Origin: JAIBJN01 sp963784175
Lineage (GTDB): Bacteria; Actinomycetota; Thermoleophilia; Gaiellales; Gaiellaceae
NCBI GenBank assembly: GCA_963784175.1
Contig: CAWAQJ010000017.1
Coordinates: 1-64,000 of the forward strand
Reading direction: 5' to 3'
Length of the DNA stretch: 64,000 nt
Part shown: piece by piece, positions 8,316 to 17,303 of the stretch
Position numbering within the stretch: the first letter of the stretch is position 1
Layout: each line of letters begins with the position of its first letter
Made by a program: the position numbers and the translations under genes
The notes under the pieces: generated by a model
What the model was told of the DNA's origin: nothing
Databases searched by the model: none
Seen by the model: only the letters and a program-made list of their open reading frames with translations

Positions 8316-9482
8316 ATGGCCGACGAGACGGAGGTCGGCTTCCTCACGATGGGCCGGGCCGGCGGGCCGAGCGAGCTTCGGACGATCGGGATCGGCATGC
8401 TCGGCTACGCCTTCATGGGGAAGGCCCACGCGAACGCCTACCGGAAGATCGCCTACATGACGTGGCCGCCGCCGCTGCTGCCACGGCTGGTCACGGTCTC
8501 CGGGAGGACGGAGGAGGCGGTCGCGGAGGCGGCGCGCCGCTACGGCTTCGAGGGCTACACGACCGACTGGCACGAGCTGCTCGGAAACGGCGAGATCCAG
8601 CTCATCGACAACAGCGGGCCGAATAACCTGCACGCGGAGCCGACGATCGCAGCGGCCGAGGCCGGCAAGCACGTGGTCTGCGAGAAGCCGTTGGCGCGCT
8701 CGGCCGACGAGAGCCATGAGGTCTGGCAGCGCGTTGCGGCGACCGGTGTCAAGCACATGTGCGCCTTCAACTACCGCTTCGTCCCGGCCGTACGACTCGC
8801 GCGCGAGATGCTGGAGGCCGGGGAGCTGGGCGACGTCTACCACTTCAGAGGGCGCTATCTCCAGGAGTGGGGCGACATCGACGACCAGGTCTGGCGGTTC
8901 GACCGCGAGGCCGCCGGCTCGGGAGCCCTCGGCGACCTGGGCGCGCACGTGATCGACCTGGCGCGCTATCTCGTCGGCGAGATCGAGTCGGTGAGCGGGG
9001 CCACGCGGGCGTTCAAGGAGGGGCGCGAGGTCGACGACGCCTTCGAGTCGGTCGTCGAGTTCGAGAACGGCGCCGTCGGCACGATCGAAGCCTCGCGGTT
9101 CTGCCCCGGCCGCAAGAACGCCTTCGCCTGGGAGATCAACGGCTCGAAGGGCTCGATCGCCTTCGACCTCGAGCGGCTGAACGAGCTTCAGGTCCACCTG
9201 CGCGACTCGAGGCCGGGCGAGCGCGCGCAGGGCTTCCGCAGCGTGCTCGTCTCCGAGGCCGACCATCCCTTCTGGGAGCACTGGTGGCCCCACGGCCACA
9301 TCATCGGCTGGGAGCATTCCTTCGTGCACGAGCTGCACCACCTTCTGACGGCGATCGCCGAGGACAGCTCCGTTGCACCGCACGGGGCGACGTTCGAGGA
9401 CGGCTATCGAGCCGCCGAGGTCTGCGACGCGATCGTGCGCTCGAGCGAGTCGGGCCGGCGGGAGGTGATCGCGTATCGCTAA
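8316..9482 (+). CDS. Gfo/Idh/MocA-family NAD(P)-dependent oxidoreductase
   Basis: The 388-residue protein has a short acidic leader, then the Rossmann segment TIGIGMLGYAFMGKAHANAY near residues 22-41. The family EKP motif appears as HVVCEKPLARSADE, followed by the catalytic region GSGALGDLGAHVIDLARYL (Asp and His of the GDxxxHxxD pattern). The C-terminal domain begins with SVSGATRAF. Such enzymes oxidise or reduce sugar hydroxyls, often at C3. The stop TAA at 9480-9482 lies inside the start region of the next gene, so the two are probably coupled in translation. Confidence 0.88.
   Translation: MADETEVGFLTMGRAGGPSELRTIGIGMLGYAFMGKAHANAYRKIAYMTWPPPLLPRLVTVSGRTEEAVAEAARRYGFEGYTTDWHELLGNGEIQLIDNSGPNNLHAEPTIAAAEAGKHVVCEKPLARSADESHEVWQRVAATGVKHMCAFNYRFVPAVRLAREMLEAGELGDVYHFRGRYLQEWGDIDDQVWRFDREAAGSGALGDLGAHVIDLARYLVGEIESVSGATRAFKEGREVDDAFESVVEFENGAVGTIEASRFCPGRKNAFAWEINGSKGSIAFDLERLNELQVHLRDSRPGERAQGFRSVLVSEADHPFWEHWWPHGHIIGWEHSFVHELHHLLTAIAEDSSVAPHGATFEDGYRAAEVCDAIVRSSESGRREVIAYR
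9461..9470 (+). promoter_or_regulatory. Full-length Shine-Dalgarno before a non-ATG start
   Basis: GGAGGTGATC matches the complement of the 16S rRNA 3' end over ten bases. It sits inside the 3' end of the upstream dehydrogenase gene. The only initiation-competent codon at normal spacing in the aldolase frame is ATC at 9475, nine bases after GGAGG. Confidence 0.65.
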
Positions 9483-10305
9483 CCCGCGCCTGAACCGACT
9501 CTTCGCCGCCGACGGGCGCTGCTTCGACGTCGCGGTCGACCACGGCTTCTTCGGCGAGCGCTCCTTCCTCACCGGGATCGAAGACCTGGAGCGGGCGGTG
9601 CGCACGCTCGTGGATGCCGGGCCCGACGCGATCCAGCTCTCCCCCGGCGAGGCTCCGCTGCTCCAGGAGCTGGCCGGGCCCCACAAGCCTGCACTCGTGC
9701 TGCGCACCGACGTCGCGAACGTGTACGGCGCGAGCCCGCCGAGCACGCTCTGGAGCGAACTCGTCGAGGACGCCGTCGCGCGGGCACTGCGCCTCGATGC
9801 CGCCTGCGTCGTCGTCAACCTCCTTTCCCTGCCCGGGGAGCCGGAGCTCTACCGGCAGTGCGTCCGCAACGTCTCGAAGCTGCGGGCCGCCTGTGAGCCG
9901 GTCGGCCTGCCCGTGATGGTCGAGCCGCTCGCGATGAAGGCGGGCGACGCCGGCTACGGCGTGAACGGGGACGCCGACACGGTCGTGACCCTCGTTCGCC
10001 AGGCCGCCGAGCTCGGCGCCGACGTCATCAAGGCCGACCCCACCGACGACCTGGGCGAGTACGGTCGAGTCGTGGAGGCAGCGGGCCGCGTGCCGGTGCT
10101 CGTGCGGGGCGGCGGGCGCGCGTCGGACGAGGAGATCATGCGCCGCACCGAGGCGGTCCTCCAGCAGGGCGCGGCCGGGATCGTCTACGGGCGCAACGTC
10201 GTCCAGCATGCGGATCCGGCCGGGATGACACGCGCGCTGATGGCGATCGTGCACGAGGGCGCGTCCGCCGAGGCGGCGCTCGCGGCCCTCACCGCCCGTG
10301 CCTGA
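9475..10305 (+). CDS. DhnA/LsrF-type class I aldolase
   Basis: The protein resembles DeoC/LsrF/FbaB aldolases. It has FDVAVDHGFFG near residues 20-30, DAIQLSPGEA, LPVMVEPLAM, the Schiff-base Lys in ELGADVIKADP at about residue 186, and VLVRGGGRASDEE. It probably splits a phosphorylated keto-sugar acid or ketose made by the operon. The conserved AVDHG motif lies before the first canonical start (GTG 9598), and the frame is closed by a stop at 9466-9468. No ATG, GTG or TTG occurs between these. I therefore place the start at ATC 9475, just after a perfect ribosome site; a sequencing error is the alternative. Confidence 0.8.
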   Translation: MANPRLNRLFAADGRCFDVAVDHGFFGERSFLTGIEDLERAVRTLVDAGPDAIQLSPGEAPLLQELAGPHKPALVLRTDVANVYGASPPSTLWSELVEDAVARALRLDAACVVVNLLSLPGEPELYRQCVRNVSKLRAACEPVGLPVMVEPLAMKAGDAGYGVNGDADTVVTLVRQAAELGADVIKADPTDDLGEYGRVVEAAGRVPVLVRGGGRASDEEIMRRTEAVLQQGAAGIVYGRNVVQHADPAGMTRALMAIVHEGASAEAALAALTARA

Positions 10306-11458
10306 CCAGGTCGTTCGCTTCGGGCTCGTGGGCGGCGGGCTCATGGGCCGGGAGTTCGCCAGCGCGGCCGCACGGTGGGTGCACCTCGACGCCCTCGGCG
10401 TCCGGCCCGAGCTGGCAGTCGTCTGCGACCCGAACCCGGACGTGCTCGCGTGGTACGAGAGGCTCGATCCGACGCCGCGGCTCGTCTCCGACTATCGGGA
10501 GCTGCTCGCGGACGATTCGGTCGAGGCGGTCTACTGCGCCGTCCCGCACCACCTGCACGAGGAGGTCTACGTCGCGTGCCTCCGGGCGGGGAAGCACCTC
10601 CTGGGCGAGAAGCCGTTCGGCATCGACCTACGCGCGAACCAGGCGATCGAGGCAGAGATCGCCGCGCATCCCGAGCTCCTCGCCCGCTGCTCGTCGGAGC
10701 TGCCTTTCTATCCGGGGGGCCAGCGCGTGTGGAGCTGGATCGCCGATCGTCGCTACGGGCGTGTGCTCGAGGTGCGGTCGGCCTTCCTGCATTCGAGCGA
10801 CCTCGATCCGGGCAAGCCGATCAACTGGAAGCGGCGGGCCGACCAGAACGGCGAGTACGGGGTCATGGGCGATCTGGGCATGCACGCTTTGCACCTGCCC
10901 CTGCGCGCAGGCTGGTTCCCGAAAGACGTGCGCGCGATCCTGTCGGATGTGGTCCGCTCGCGGCCGGACGGCCGAGGAGGAACGGTTCCGTGCGACACGT
11001 GGGACAACGCTCTCCTCCTCTGCGAGGTGGAGGCGGAGGGCGATTCCTTCCCGCTTCGGATCGAGACGAAGCGGATCGCCCCGGGCGAGACGAACACCTG
11101 GATCATCGAGGTGGACGGGACCGAGGGCTCGATCGCGTACACGACCAAGCAGCCGAAGACTTTGCGCTGGATGGAGTACGAGCCCGGTGGGCCACAGGCC
11201 TGGAGCGTCCTCGACCTGGGCTCGGAATCGGCGTACCCGTCGATCACCGGGGCGATTTTCGAGTTCGGCTTCTCCGACGCGGTCCTCCAGATGTGGGCCG
11301 CCTTCCTCGACGAGCTCGCTCACGGCCGGAACGGCATGGCCCAGCCCTTCCACTGCGCCACACCGGAGGAAGCGGCGGCGACGCATCGCCTCTTCACGGC
11401 GGCGCTCGAGTCACAGGCGACCTCGGCGGTCGTGCCGGTGAGCCCTACGCCGGGCTAG
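10298..11458 (+). CDS. Gfo/Idh/MocA-family oxidoreductase (second copy)
   Basis: This 386-residue protein begins with a Rossmann segment, VRFGLVGGGLMGREFA. It has YCAVPHHLHEEVY, the EKP-type motif LLGEKPFGIDL and GVMGDLGMHALHLPL in place of the catalytic GDxxxHxxD. The C-terminal domain contains VDGTEGSIAYTTKQPK. The GTG start at 10298 overlaps the aldolase stop by 8 bp. With the gene at 8316 it gives the operon two dehydrogenases of one superfamily, perhaps acting on different carbons of one substrate. It is the last gene of the (+) catabolic block; glcF converges on it 12 bp later. Confidence 0.88.
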   Translation: MPDQVVRFGLVGGGLMGREFASAAARWVHLDALGVRPELAVVCDPNPDVLAWYERLDPTPRLVSDYRELLADDSVEAVYCAVPHHLHEEVYVACLRAGKHLLGEKPFGIDLRANQAIEAEIAAHPELLARCSSELPFYPGGQRVWSWIADRRYGRVLEVRSAFLHSSDLDPGKPINWKRRADQNGEYGVMGDLGMHALHLPLRAGWFPKDVRAILSDVVRSRPDGRGGTVPCDTWDNALLLCEVEAEGDSFPLRIETKRIAPGETNTWIIEVDGTEGSIAYTTKQPKTLRWMEYEPGGPQAWSVLDLGSESAYPSITGAIFEFGFSDAVLQMWAAFLDELAHGRNGMAQPFHCATPEEAAATHRLFTAALESQATSAVVPVSPTPG

Positions 11459-11470
11459 CCTGAGCTCACG

Positions 11471-12724
11471 TCAACGGCGCGCCTGCGCGACCAGTTCGGC
11501 AGCGTCGACGCCGCGGAGCGACGCATCCAGGAGCTCCACCGGGTGGAGGGCCGGGAGCGGCCGCCCCGCCCGCCGGAGGGCCGCGCTCACCTGCACCAGG
11601 CAGCCTGGGTTGGCGGCCGCGTAGGCGTCGGGCGCGACGGCCAGGATGCGTTCGGCCTTGCGCCGCCCCAACTCGAGCGCGGCTTCCGGTTGCACGAGGT
11701 TGTAGATACCTGCACTGCCACAGCAAAGCGCCTGATCCTCCGGCTCGGCGAGGACGAGACTGGGGACCGGCGCGAGCATGGCCCGCTGCTCCGCCCGCAC
11801 GCCCTGCGCATGAGCGAGATGGCAGGAGTCCTGGAGCGCGACCCGGAGTGCGAGCGGCTTCAGCTCCACGCGTGGCTCGAGCCCGGCAAGGAGCTCGGAG
11901 ACATCGCGCGCACGGGCCGAGAAGGTGACCGCCCGCTCGGCATACTTCGGGTCGTCCGCGAGCAGGTGCGCGTAGTCCTTCAGGTTTGAGCCGCACCCGG
12001 CCGCGTTGGAGACGACGAGATCGACCCCGGTCTCCTCGAACGTGTCGATCGTCTGCCGCGCGTGCTCGAGGCCCTTGTCATGCCGCCCGGCATGCACCGC
12101 CAGGGCGCCGCAGCAGGCCTGGGCTCGTGGCGCAACGACCTCGAAGCCGTATGCGGCGAGGACGCGGGCCGTGGCGGCGTTCACGTCGCCGAAGAGGACG
12201 CGCTGGACGCAGCCGGTGAGGAGGCCCACGCGGGCAATCCGCTCGCCGACCGGCTCCGTGAGCTCGGGCGCCCGGACTGCCGAGCGCCAGGTCGGCGCCA
12301 GGTCGGCAAGTGGGCTCAAGAGGCCGGGCAGCGGCAGCCTTCGCCCCACCGGAGCGAACCTCAGCGCGGCTCGCAGCCGACGTGGATGCGGGACAACGGC
12401 CAGGACGGCGGAGCGAAGAGCGCGTTCCCGGCGTGGGCGCACGTACTCGCGCTCGATCGTCGCGCGCGTCTGCTCGATCAGCCGGTCGTACTGGACGCCG
12501 GACGGGCACGAAGTCACGCAGGCCATGCAGCCGAGGCAGCGGTCGAAGTGCTCGACAACCGTCGGGTTGAGTCGGAGCGTCCCGTCGGCGAGCCCTTCCA
12601 TCAGGTAGATGCGCCCCCTCGGCGAGTCCATCTCCTCGCGCCACAGACCCCACGTCGGGCACGTCGGCAGGCAGAAGCCGCAATGCACGCAGGTGCTGAC
12701 GAGCTCGCGGTCGATTCCCGTCAC
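11471..12724 (-). CDS. glcF: Glycolate oxidase iron-sulfur subunit
   Basis: The 417-residue protein has two 4Fe-4S motifs: CVHCGFCLPTCP at residues 12-23 and CLGCMACVTSCPSG about 50 residues later. These are followed by two cysteine-rich CCG-type domains (GLLTGCVQRVLFG, QACCGALAVHAG, LQDSCHLAHAQG and ALCCGSAGIYN). It passes electrons from the GlcD/GlcE flavin partners to the respiratory chain. The GTG start at 12724 overlaps the glcE stop (GTGA), which fixes the operon order glcD-glcE-glcF. An upstream in-frame extension is not needed. Confidence 0.92.
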   Translation of the reverse strand: MTGIDRELVSTCVHCGFCLPTCPTWGLWREEMDSPRGRIYLMEGLADGTLRLNPTVVEHFDRCLGCMACVTSCPSGVQYDRLIEQTRATIEREYVRPRRERALRSAVLAVVPHPRRLRAALRFAPVGRRLPLPGLLSPLADLAPTWRSAVRAPELTEPVGERIARVGLLTGCVQRVLFGDVNAATARVLAAYGFEVVAPRAQACCGALAVHAGRHDKGLEHARQTIDTFEETGVDLVVSNAAGCGSNLKDYAHLLADDPKYAERAVTFSARARDVSELLAGLEPRVELKPLALRVALQDSCHLAHAQGVRAEQRAMLAPVPSLVLAEPEDQALCCGSAGIYNLVQPEAALELGRRKAERILAVAPDAYAAANPGCLVQVSAALRRAGRPLPALHPVELLDASLRGVDAAELVAQARR

Positions 12725-13653
12725 GCGAGGACTCCTCCCGGGTCGAACTGCTTCCTCACGCGCTCTGCAAGCGGCGACCACGGCTGCTCGTAGGGCTGGG
12801 GCAGGTACGCGTGGCAGGTGGGGCCGATCCGAACGAGAGCCGTGGGCAGCTCTTCGAGCGCGGACTGAAGCTCCGCTGCGGGGAATGCCCCGCGCGAACG
12901 TGAGTCGAGCTGGCGGGCGGCGACCTCGTCCCAGACCCCTCCGTCCTCTGTGCCACCCAGGAGGGCGCGACCCTGCGCCAGCTGGGCCGTCGCAGCCGCC
13001 TCGCCGCCCTCGAAGAGGAGGGCGAGGGTCGACTCCCCTTCGCTCCAGACGAGATCGACCGCGCTCGGCGCGAGCGTCGAATGGAGCAATGCCCGCACGA
13101 GACCCTGCACCTCGTCCGGCGTTCCCACGGGGATCGCGAGAGTGCGACTCGTCTCGGGACGGGGGTGGAGGCGCAGGCTCACGCGCCCGATCAAGCCGAG
13201 GCGACCGTGCGAGCCGCAGAAGAGCTTCGCGAGGTCGTACCCGGCGACGTTCTTCACGACCTTGCCGCCGGCATTTGCGACGGTGCCGTCGCCGAGGACG
13301 ACCGTCACGCCGAGGACGAGGTCACGCGCGCGTCCGTACCGGTGGGCGCGAGGGCCGAAGAGGTCGCCGGCGACCGCTGCGCCGACCGTCGGGTCGCCGG
13401 GGGGGTCGAGGGCGAGCATCTGGCCGTGCTCGGCCAGGCGCTCGTTCAGCGTCGAGAGGCGCATGCCCGCCTCAACCGTGGCCGTGAGGTCGCCGGCCTC
13501 ATGCTCGAGGAGCCGGTTGAGGTAGCGCGTCGAGACGACGAGGTCGCCGCCCGCGCGGTCGATGGACACGCGCCGGCCCTCGCGCGTCGCCTGCGCGAAG
13601 ATCTCGGCAGCCTGGGCGATCGCGAGCGGCTCGGCCTCAAAGACGCTCGGCAA
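12721..13653 (-). CDS. glcE: Glycolate oxidase FAD-binding subunit GlcE
   Basis: The 310-residue FAD_binding_4 protein shows VEAGMRLSTLNERLAEHGQML, DPTVGAAVAGDLFGPRAHRYG, GGKVVKNVAGYDLAKLFCGS and GRLGLIGRVSLRLHP, the normal GlcE layout, shorter than GlcD. It forms the glycolate oxidase heterotrimer with GlcD and GlcF. The TTG start at 13653 overlaps the glcD stop by 17 bp. The stop overlaps the glcF GTG. Oxidation of glycolate to glyoxylate links the neighbouring sugar-acid operon to central metabolism only by inference. Confidence 0.9.
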   Translation of the reverse strand: MPSVFEAEPLAIAQAAEIFAQATREGRRVSIDRAGGDLVVSTRYLNRLLEHEAGDLTATVEAGMRLSTLNERLAEHGQMLALDPPGDPTVGAAVAGDLFGPRAHRYGRARDLVLGVTVVLGDGTVANAGGKVVKNVAGYDLAKLFCGSHGRLGLIGRVSLRLHPRPETSRTLAIPVGTPDEVQGLVRALLHSTLAPSAVDLVWSEGESTLALLFEGGEAAATAQLAQGRALLGGTEDGGVWDEVAARQLDSRSRGAFPAAELQSALEELPTALVRIGPTCHAYLPQPYEQPWSPLAERVRKQFDPGGVLA

Positions 13654-15076
13654 GCCCTGCCCTCTCGAGGGGGTGTGCCCGGTAGGGGCCCGGCACCTCG
13701 CCGCAAAGGCGCGGCGTCGGCAGAAGCTTGCCCGGGTTGGCGAGCCCTGCCGGGTCGAAGCCGAGCCGAAGGCGGCCCATCGCCGCGAGGTCGTCGGGAC
13801 CGAACATGCTGGGCATCGCGCAGGCCTTGTCGACCCCGATCCCGTGTTCGCCGGTCAGCGATCCTCCTGCGTCCATGCAGGCCTCGAGGATGGCCTCGGC
13901 GAGCACCTGGGCGCGCTCGGCCTGGCCCGGCTCGCGGGCGTCGTAAAGAACGAGCGGGTGGAGGTTGCCGTCTCCCGCGTGGAAGACGTTGCCGACCCGG
14001 AGACCATGCTCACGCTCGAGCTCGGCGATGCGGCGAAGCACCTCGGGCAGGCGCGTCCGCGGGACGACGCCGTCTTGCACGTAGTAGTCGTGGCTCACCC
14101 GGCCCATCGCCGCAAACGCCGATCTGCGCCCGAGCCAGAGGAGGGCTCGCTCGGCATCGTCGGCCGCCACGCGGATCTCCACGGCCCCGGCAGCGAGACA
14201 CAGCTGCTCGACTGCCGCAAGATCGTGCTCGACCTGCATCGTCAGCCCATCGAGCTCGACGATCAGGACGGCGGCGACATCCGGGTAGCCCGGGTGCACG
14301 GCCGCCTCCGCAGCCTCGATCGTGAGTCGGTCCATCATCTCGATCGCCGCGGGGAGGATGCGGGCGGCGATCACCCCTGAGACGGCCGCGCCCGCTTGGT
14401 CGGTCGAGTCGAAGCCGGCGAGAAGCGTTCGCACGGCCTCCGGCCGCCGGAGCACGCGGACCACGACCTCCGTGGCGATGCCCAGTGTCCCCTCGGAGCC
14501 GATGAAGGCACCGAGCAGGTCGGGCCCTGGGTCGCCCGCGCGAAGCCTGACGAGCTCACCGTCCGCGAGGACGACCTCAGCCTCCAACACATGGTGGACG
14601 GTGAAACCGTGCTTGAGGCAGTGGGCTCCTCCGGAGTTCTCGGCGACGTTGCCGCCGATCGTGCAGACCTGCTGGCTGGAGGGGTCGGGAGCGTAGAAGA
14701 ATTCGTGGGGGGCGACAGCCTCCGTGATCGCGAGGTTGGTGACGCCCGGCTGAACGGTGACGCGCGCGCTTTCCAGGTCGACCCCGAGGATCCGATCCAT
14801 GCGCGCGAGCGAGATGACGATTCCCTCGGCGACGGGCAGGGCGCCGCCGGAAAGGCCCGTTCCTGCTCCGCGGGCGACGAAGGGGATGCCATCGCGCGCG
14901 CAGAGACGGACGACGGCCTGAACCTCCGCTGTGCTCGCCGGAAGAGCGACCAGCCCGGGGACGACCCGGTGGCTCGTGAGCCCGTCGCACTCGTAGGTAC
15001 GAAGCTGCTCCGGCTCGGAGATCACCCCAGCGGCGCCGACCGCAGCCTCGACGTCGCTGACGAACTGCGCCCTCAT
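13637..15076 (-). CDS. glcD: Glycolate oxidase flavoprotein subunit GlcD
   Basis: This 479-residue FAD enzyme has FVARGAGTGLSGGALPV near residues 70-86, SSQQVCTIGGNVAENSGG, HCLKHGFT, LGAFIGSEGTLGIATEVV, GNVFHAGDGNLHPLVLYD and SLTGEHGIGVDKACAM. These are the hallmarks of the D-lactate/glycolate oxidase family, including the paired His of GDGNLHP and GEHGIG. It oxidises glycolate, possibly D-lactate. The ATG at 15076 is 33 bp from the divergent PfkB start, so both promoters must share or overlap this short region. Confidence 0.92.
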   Translation of the reverse strand: MRAQFVSDVEAAVGAAGVISEPEQLRTYECDGLTSHRVVPGLVALPASTAEVQAVVRLCARDGIPFVARGAGTGLSGGALPVAEGIVISLARMDRILGVDLESARVTVQPGVTNLAITEAVAPHEFFYAPDPSSQQVCTIGGNVAENSGGAHCLKHGFTVHHVLEAEVVLADGELVRLRAGDPGPDLLGAFIGSEGTLGIATEVVVRVLRRPEAVRTLLAGFDSTDQAGAAVSGVIAARILPAAIEMMDRLTIEAAEAAVHPGYPDVAAVLIVELDGLTMQVEHDLAAVEQLCLAAGAVEIRVAADDAERALLWLGRRSAFAAMGRVSHDYYVQDGVVPRTRLPEVLRRIAELEREHGLRVGNVFHAGDGNLHPLVLYDAREPGQAERAQVLAEAILEACMDAGGSLTGEHGIGVDKACAMPSMFGPDDLAAMGRLRLGFDPAGLANPGKLLPTPRLCGEVPGPYRAHPLERAGLAERL

Positions 15077-15109
15077 GCCAAGCCCACCGGGATACGTTAT
15101 CCATCCGCC

Positions 15110-16042
15110 ATGGACGTCGTCTGTCTCGGAATCCTGGTGGCCGACGCCATCGCCCGCCCGGTGGAGGAGCTTCCCGACCGCGGCTCGCTGGGGCTTGTCG
15201 ACGAGATCTCGCTCCACGGGGGCGGCTGCGCGCTCAACACGGCCAGCGCCCTCGTCCGGCTCGGTCTTTCGGCCGGGGTTGTCGGCAAGGTCGGCGACGA
15301 TGCTCTCGGCGCCTTCGTCCTCTCTCTCCTCGACGCGCGCGGTATCGATCGCCGCGGCGTCCTGACCGATCCGGCCGTCGCCACGTCGGCCAGCGTCGTG
15401 CTCGTGGACTCCTCCGGCGAGCGGACGTTTCTCCACCTCCCAGGCGCGAGCAGGTCCGTGCGGGCCGAAGAGCTCGACCGCTCGCAGCTCTTTTCGGGGC
15501 GAGTCCTTCATCTCGCGGGCGCGCTCGTCCTGGAGGCGCTCGACGGTGAGCCCGCCGCGGACCTCCTGGCGGAGGCGAAGTCGCGTGGGCTCGTGACGAG
15601 CCTCGACACGGTCTGGGATGCGACGGGACGCTGGGAGCGTGTTCTTGCCGCCCTGCCGCACGTCGACCTTTTCGCGCCCAGCCTGCCCGAGGGCCGTGCG
15701 ATCACGGGCGAGGAGGATCCTGCGGCGGTCGCCTCGTGGCTCCGGAAGCGGGGCGTCGGGGCAGTTGTGCTCAAGTGCGGCGCCTCCGGCTGCTACGCGT
15801 CCGGTGACGGCTTCGAGGGAGCTGTCCGGGCGTTCCCAGTAGCCGCAGTCGACGGTACCGGAGCCGGCGATGCGTTCGTCGCCGGGCTCCTCTACGGCCG
15901 CCTGGCGGGCTGGCAGCTCGAGCGGTCGGCGCGTTTCGCGAACGCCGTCGGCGCACTCGCCACGACTGCAATGGGCGCCGTAGAGGGTGTGCGAGGCCTC
16001 GAGGAGACGCTCGCCCTTGTGGGCCTCGCCGGCGGACGCTAG
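15110..16042 (+). CDS. PfkB-family carbohydrate kinase
   Basis: This ribokinase-like protein of 310 residues has the N-terminal signature HGGGCALNTASALVRLG near residues 38-54, preceded by CLGILVADAIARP. The C-terminal PfkB signature is VDGTGAGDAFVAGLLYG near residues 246-262, with the catalytic Asp in GAGD. It phosphorylates a sugar or sugar acid with ATP; the sequence does not name the substrate. It diverges from glcDEF with only 33 bp between starts. It could supply the phosphorylated intermediate for the upstream aldolase or the DeoR ligand, which is inference from position. Confidence 0.88.
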   Translation: MDVVCLGILVADAIARPVEELPDRGSLGLVDEISLHGGGCALNTASALVRLGLSAGVVGKVGDDALGAFVLSLLDARGIDRRGVLTDPAVATSASVVLVDSSGERTFLHLPGASRSVRAEELDRSQLFSGRVLHLAGALVLEALDGEPAADLLAEAKSRGLVTSLDTVWDATGRWERVLAALPHVDLFAPSLPEGRAITGEEDPAAVASWLRKRGVGAVVLKCGASGCYASGDGFEGAVRAFPVAAVDGTGAGDAFVAGLLYGRLAGWQLERSARFANAVGALATTAMGAVEGVRGLEETLALVGLAGGR

Positions 16043-16127
16043 CCGGTGATGCGTCTTCACGTTGTAGACGACAATCGATCAGACGTCCCCCTCCAGCGCC
16101 GGTGGGCGGTCGCGTAGCCTCCTCGCG

Positions 16128-17303
16128 GTGCGACGCCTGTTGCTCTACACCGCCGTCCTCGCGCTCGGGGCGCTCGCGCTCCGCGTCATGGTCGTGCCGG
16201 CCGAGGTCTGCCCTCCACTTACGCCCGCCGGCGCCCGCGGCGCAATCACCGAGGCGGCCGGTTGGCTCGAGCGCGGCGTGCGGCCGGGCGGCCTCTACAC
16301 CTACGGCTACGACCGCAAGCACGATGCCCTCTCGGAGGACTACAACATCACGCGGCACGCCGGCGTGATGTTCGGCCTCTACCGGCTCGCCGGGGAGACC
16401 GACGACGAGGAGGCTCTGTCGGCGGCCGAGCACGGGCTTTCCTTCGTGCACGCGAACCTCCTCCGGACCGACGACTGGACGGCGTTTGCGGAGCCCGGAG
16501 AGGACGCGCGGCTCGGCGCGAGCGGCCTCCTGGCGATTGCCCTGATCCAGCGCCGCCTCGCCACCGGAGACGAGAGCGAGGACGATCTGATCCGCGGGCT
16601 CGCGCGCTTCCTCGCCGCCCAGCAACAGGCCGACGGCAGCGTCCTCGGGCGCTGGAGCCTGGCGACAGAGGGCGCCGTCCCGGGCGAATACGCCAAGTTC
16701 GGCACCGGCCAGGCGCTCTGGACGTTTGCGCTACTCGACGAGCTCTTTCCGGGCGAAGGATGGGGAAAGCCAGCGCGCCGGCTCGCGCGTTTCGTGGCCA
16801 CGCGCCGCGACGACGTCGAGGGCTACGTGCTCCCGTTCCCCGACCACTGGTCGGCCTACGGTCTCGCGGAGCTCGGGCCGGACAAGCTGGGCGAGCCGGA
16901 GATCGAATACGCGCGCGATCTCGCCGGGATCCTCGGCCTCAACTCCCGCCTCGAGTCGCAAAGCGGGCAGGGAGGTCTCAACCGCGTCTTTCGCGGCGAG
17001 CCGGCCTCCGGCGCGGGCCTCGGGACCGTGACCGAAGGCCTGGCGGCGCTCTGGCGCCTGAGCGTCGTCGATCCCCGTCTCGGCGACCTGACCGACAACC
17101 TGTCAGCGCGGTTGCGCTGCACCGCCGGGCGCGCGATCGAGCGCCAGATCGACCCGGTCGAGGCGGAGACCGCTCCGCGCCCTCTGCTCGCGCGCGGCGC
17201 CTGGTTCACGGAGGACGGCTACACCCAGATGGACCATCAGCGCCATCCGCTCTCAGGACTGCTCGCGACCCTCGAGGTACTGGAAGCGGAGTCGGCGCGG
17301 TGA
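16128..17303 (+). CDS. Membrane-anchored or secreted protein, alpha/alpha-toroid-like, function unknown
   Basis: The 391-residue protein starts with a hydrophobic segment (LLLYTAVLALGALALRVMVV, residues 4-23) that is a signal peptide or anchor. The rest is rich in alternating helices with spaced Trp, Gly and Tyr: GGLYTYGYDRKHDALSEDY, ITRHAGVMFGLYRLAG, ARLGASGLLAIALI and YTQMDHQRHPLSGLLATL. This layout resembles the alpha/alpha toroids of terpene-cyclase-like and glycoside hydrolase proteins, but I cannot assign a family. It starts with GTG and its stop overlaps the start of the MarC-like membrane gene, so the two are probably co-made. Confidence 0.7.
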   Translation: MRRLLLYTAVLALGALALRVMVVPAEVCPPLTPAGARGAITEAAGWLERGVRPGGLYTYGYDRKHDALSEDYNITRHAGVMFGLYRLAGETDDEEALSAAEHGLSFVHANLLRTDDWTAFAEPGEDARLGASGLLAIALIQRRLATGDESEDDLIRGLARFLAAQQQADGSVLGRWSLATEGAVPGEYAKFGTGQALWTFALLDELFPGEGWGKPARRLARFVATRRDDVEGYVLPFPDHWSAYGLAELGPDKLGEPEIEYARDLAGILGLNSRLESQSGQGGLNRVFRGEPASGAGLGTVTEGLAALWRLSVVDPRLGDLTDNLSARLRCTAGRAIERQIDPVEAETAPRPLLARGAWFTEDGYTQMDHQRHPLSGLLATLEVLEAESAR

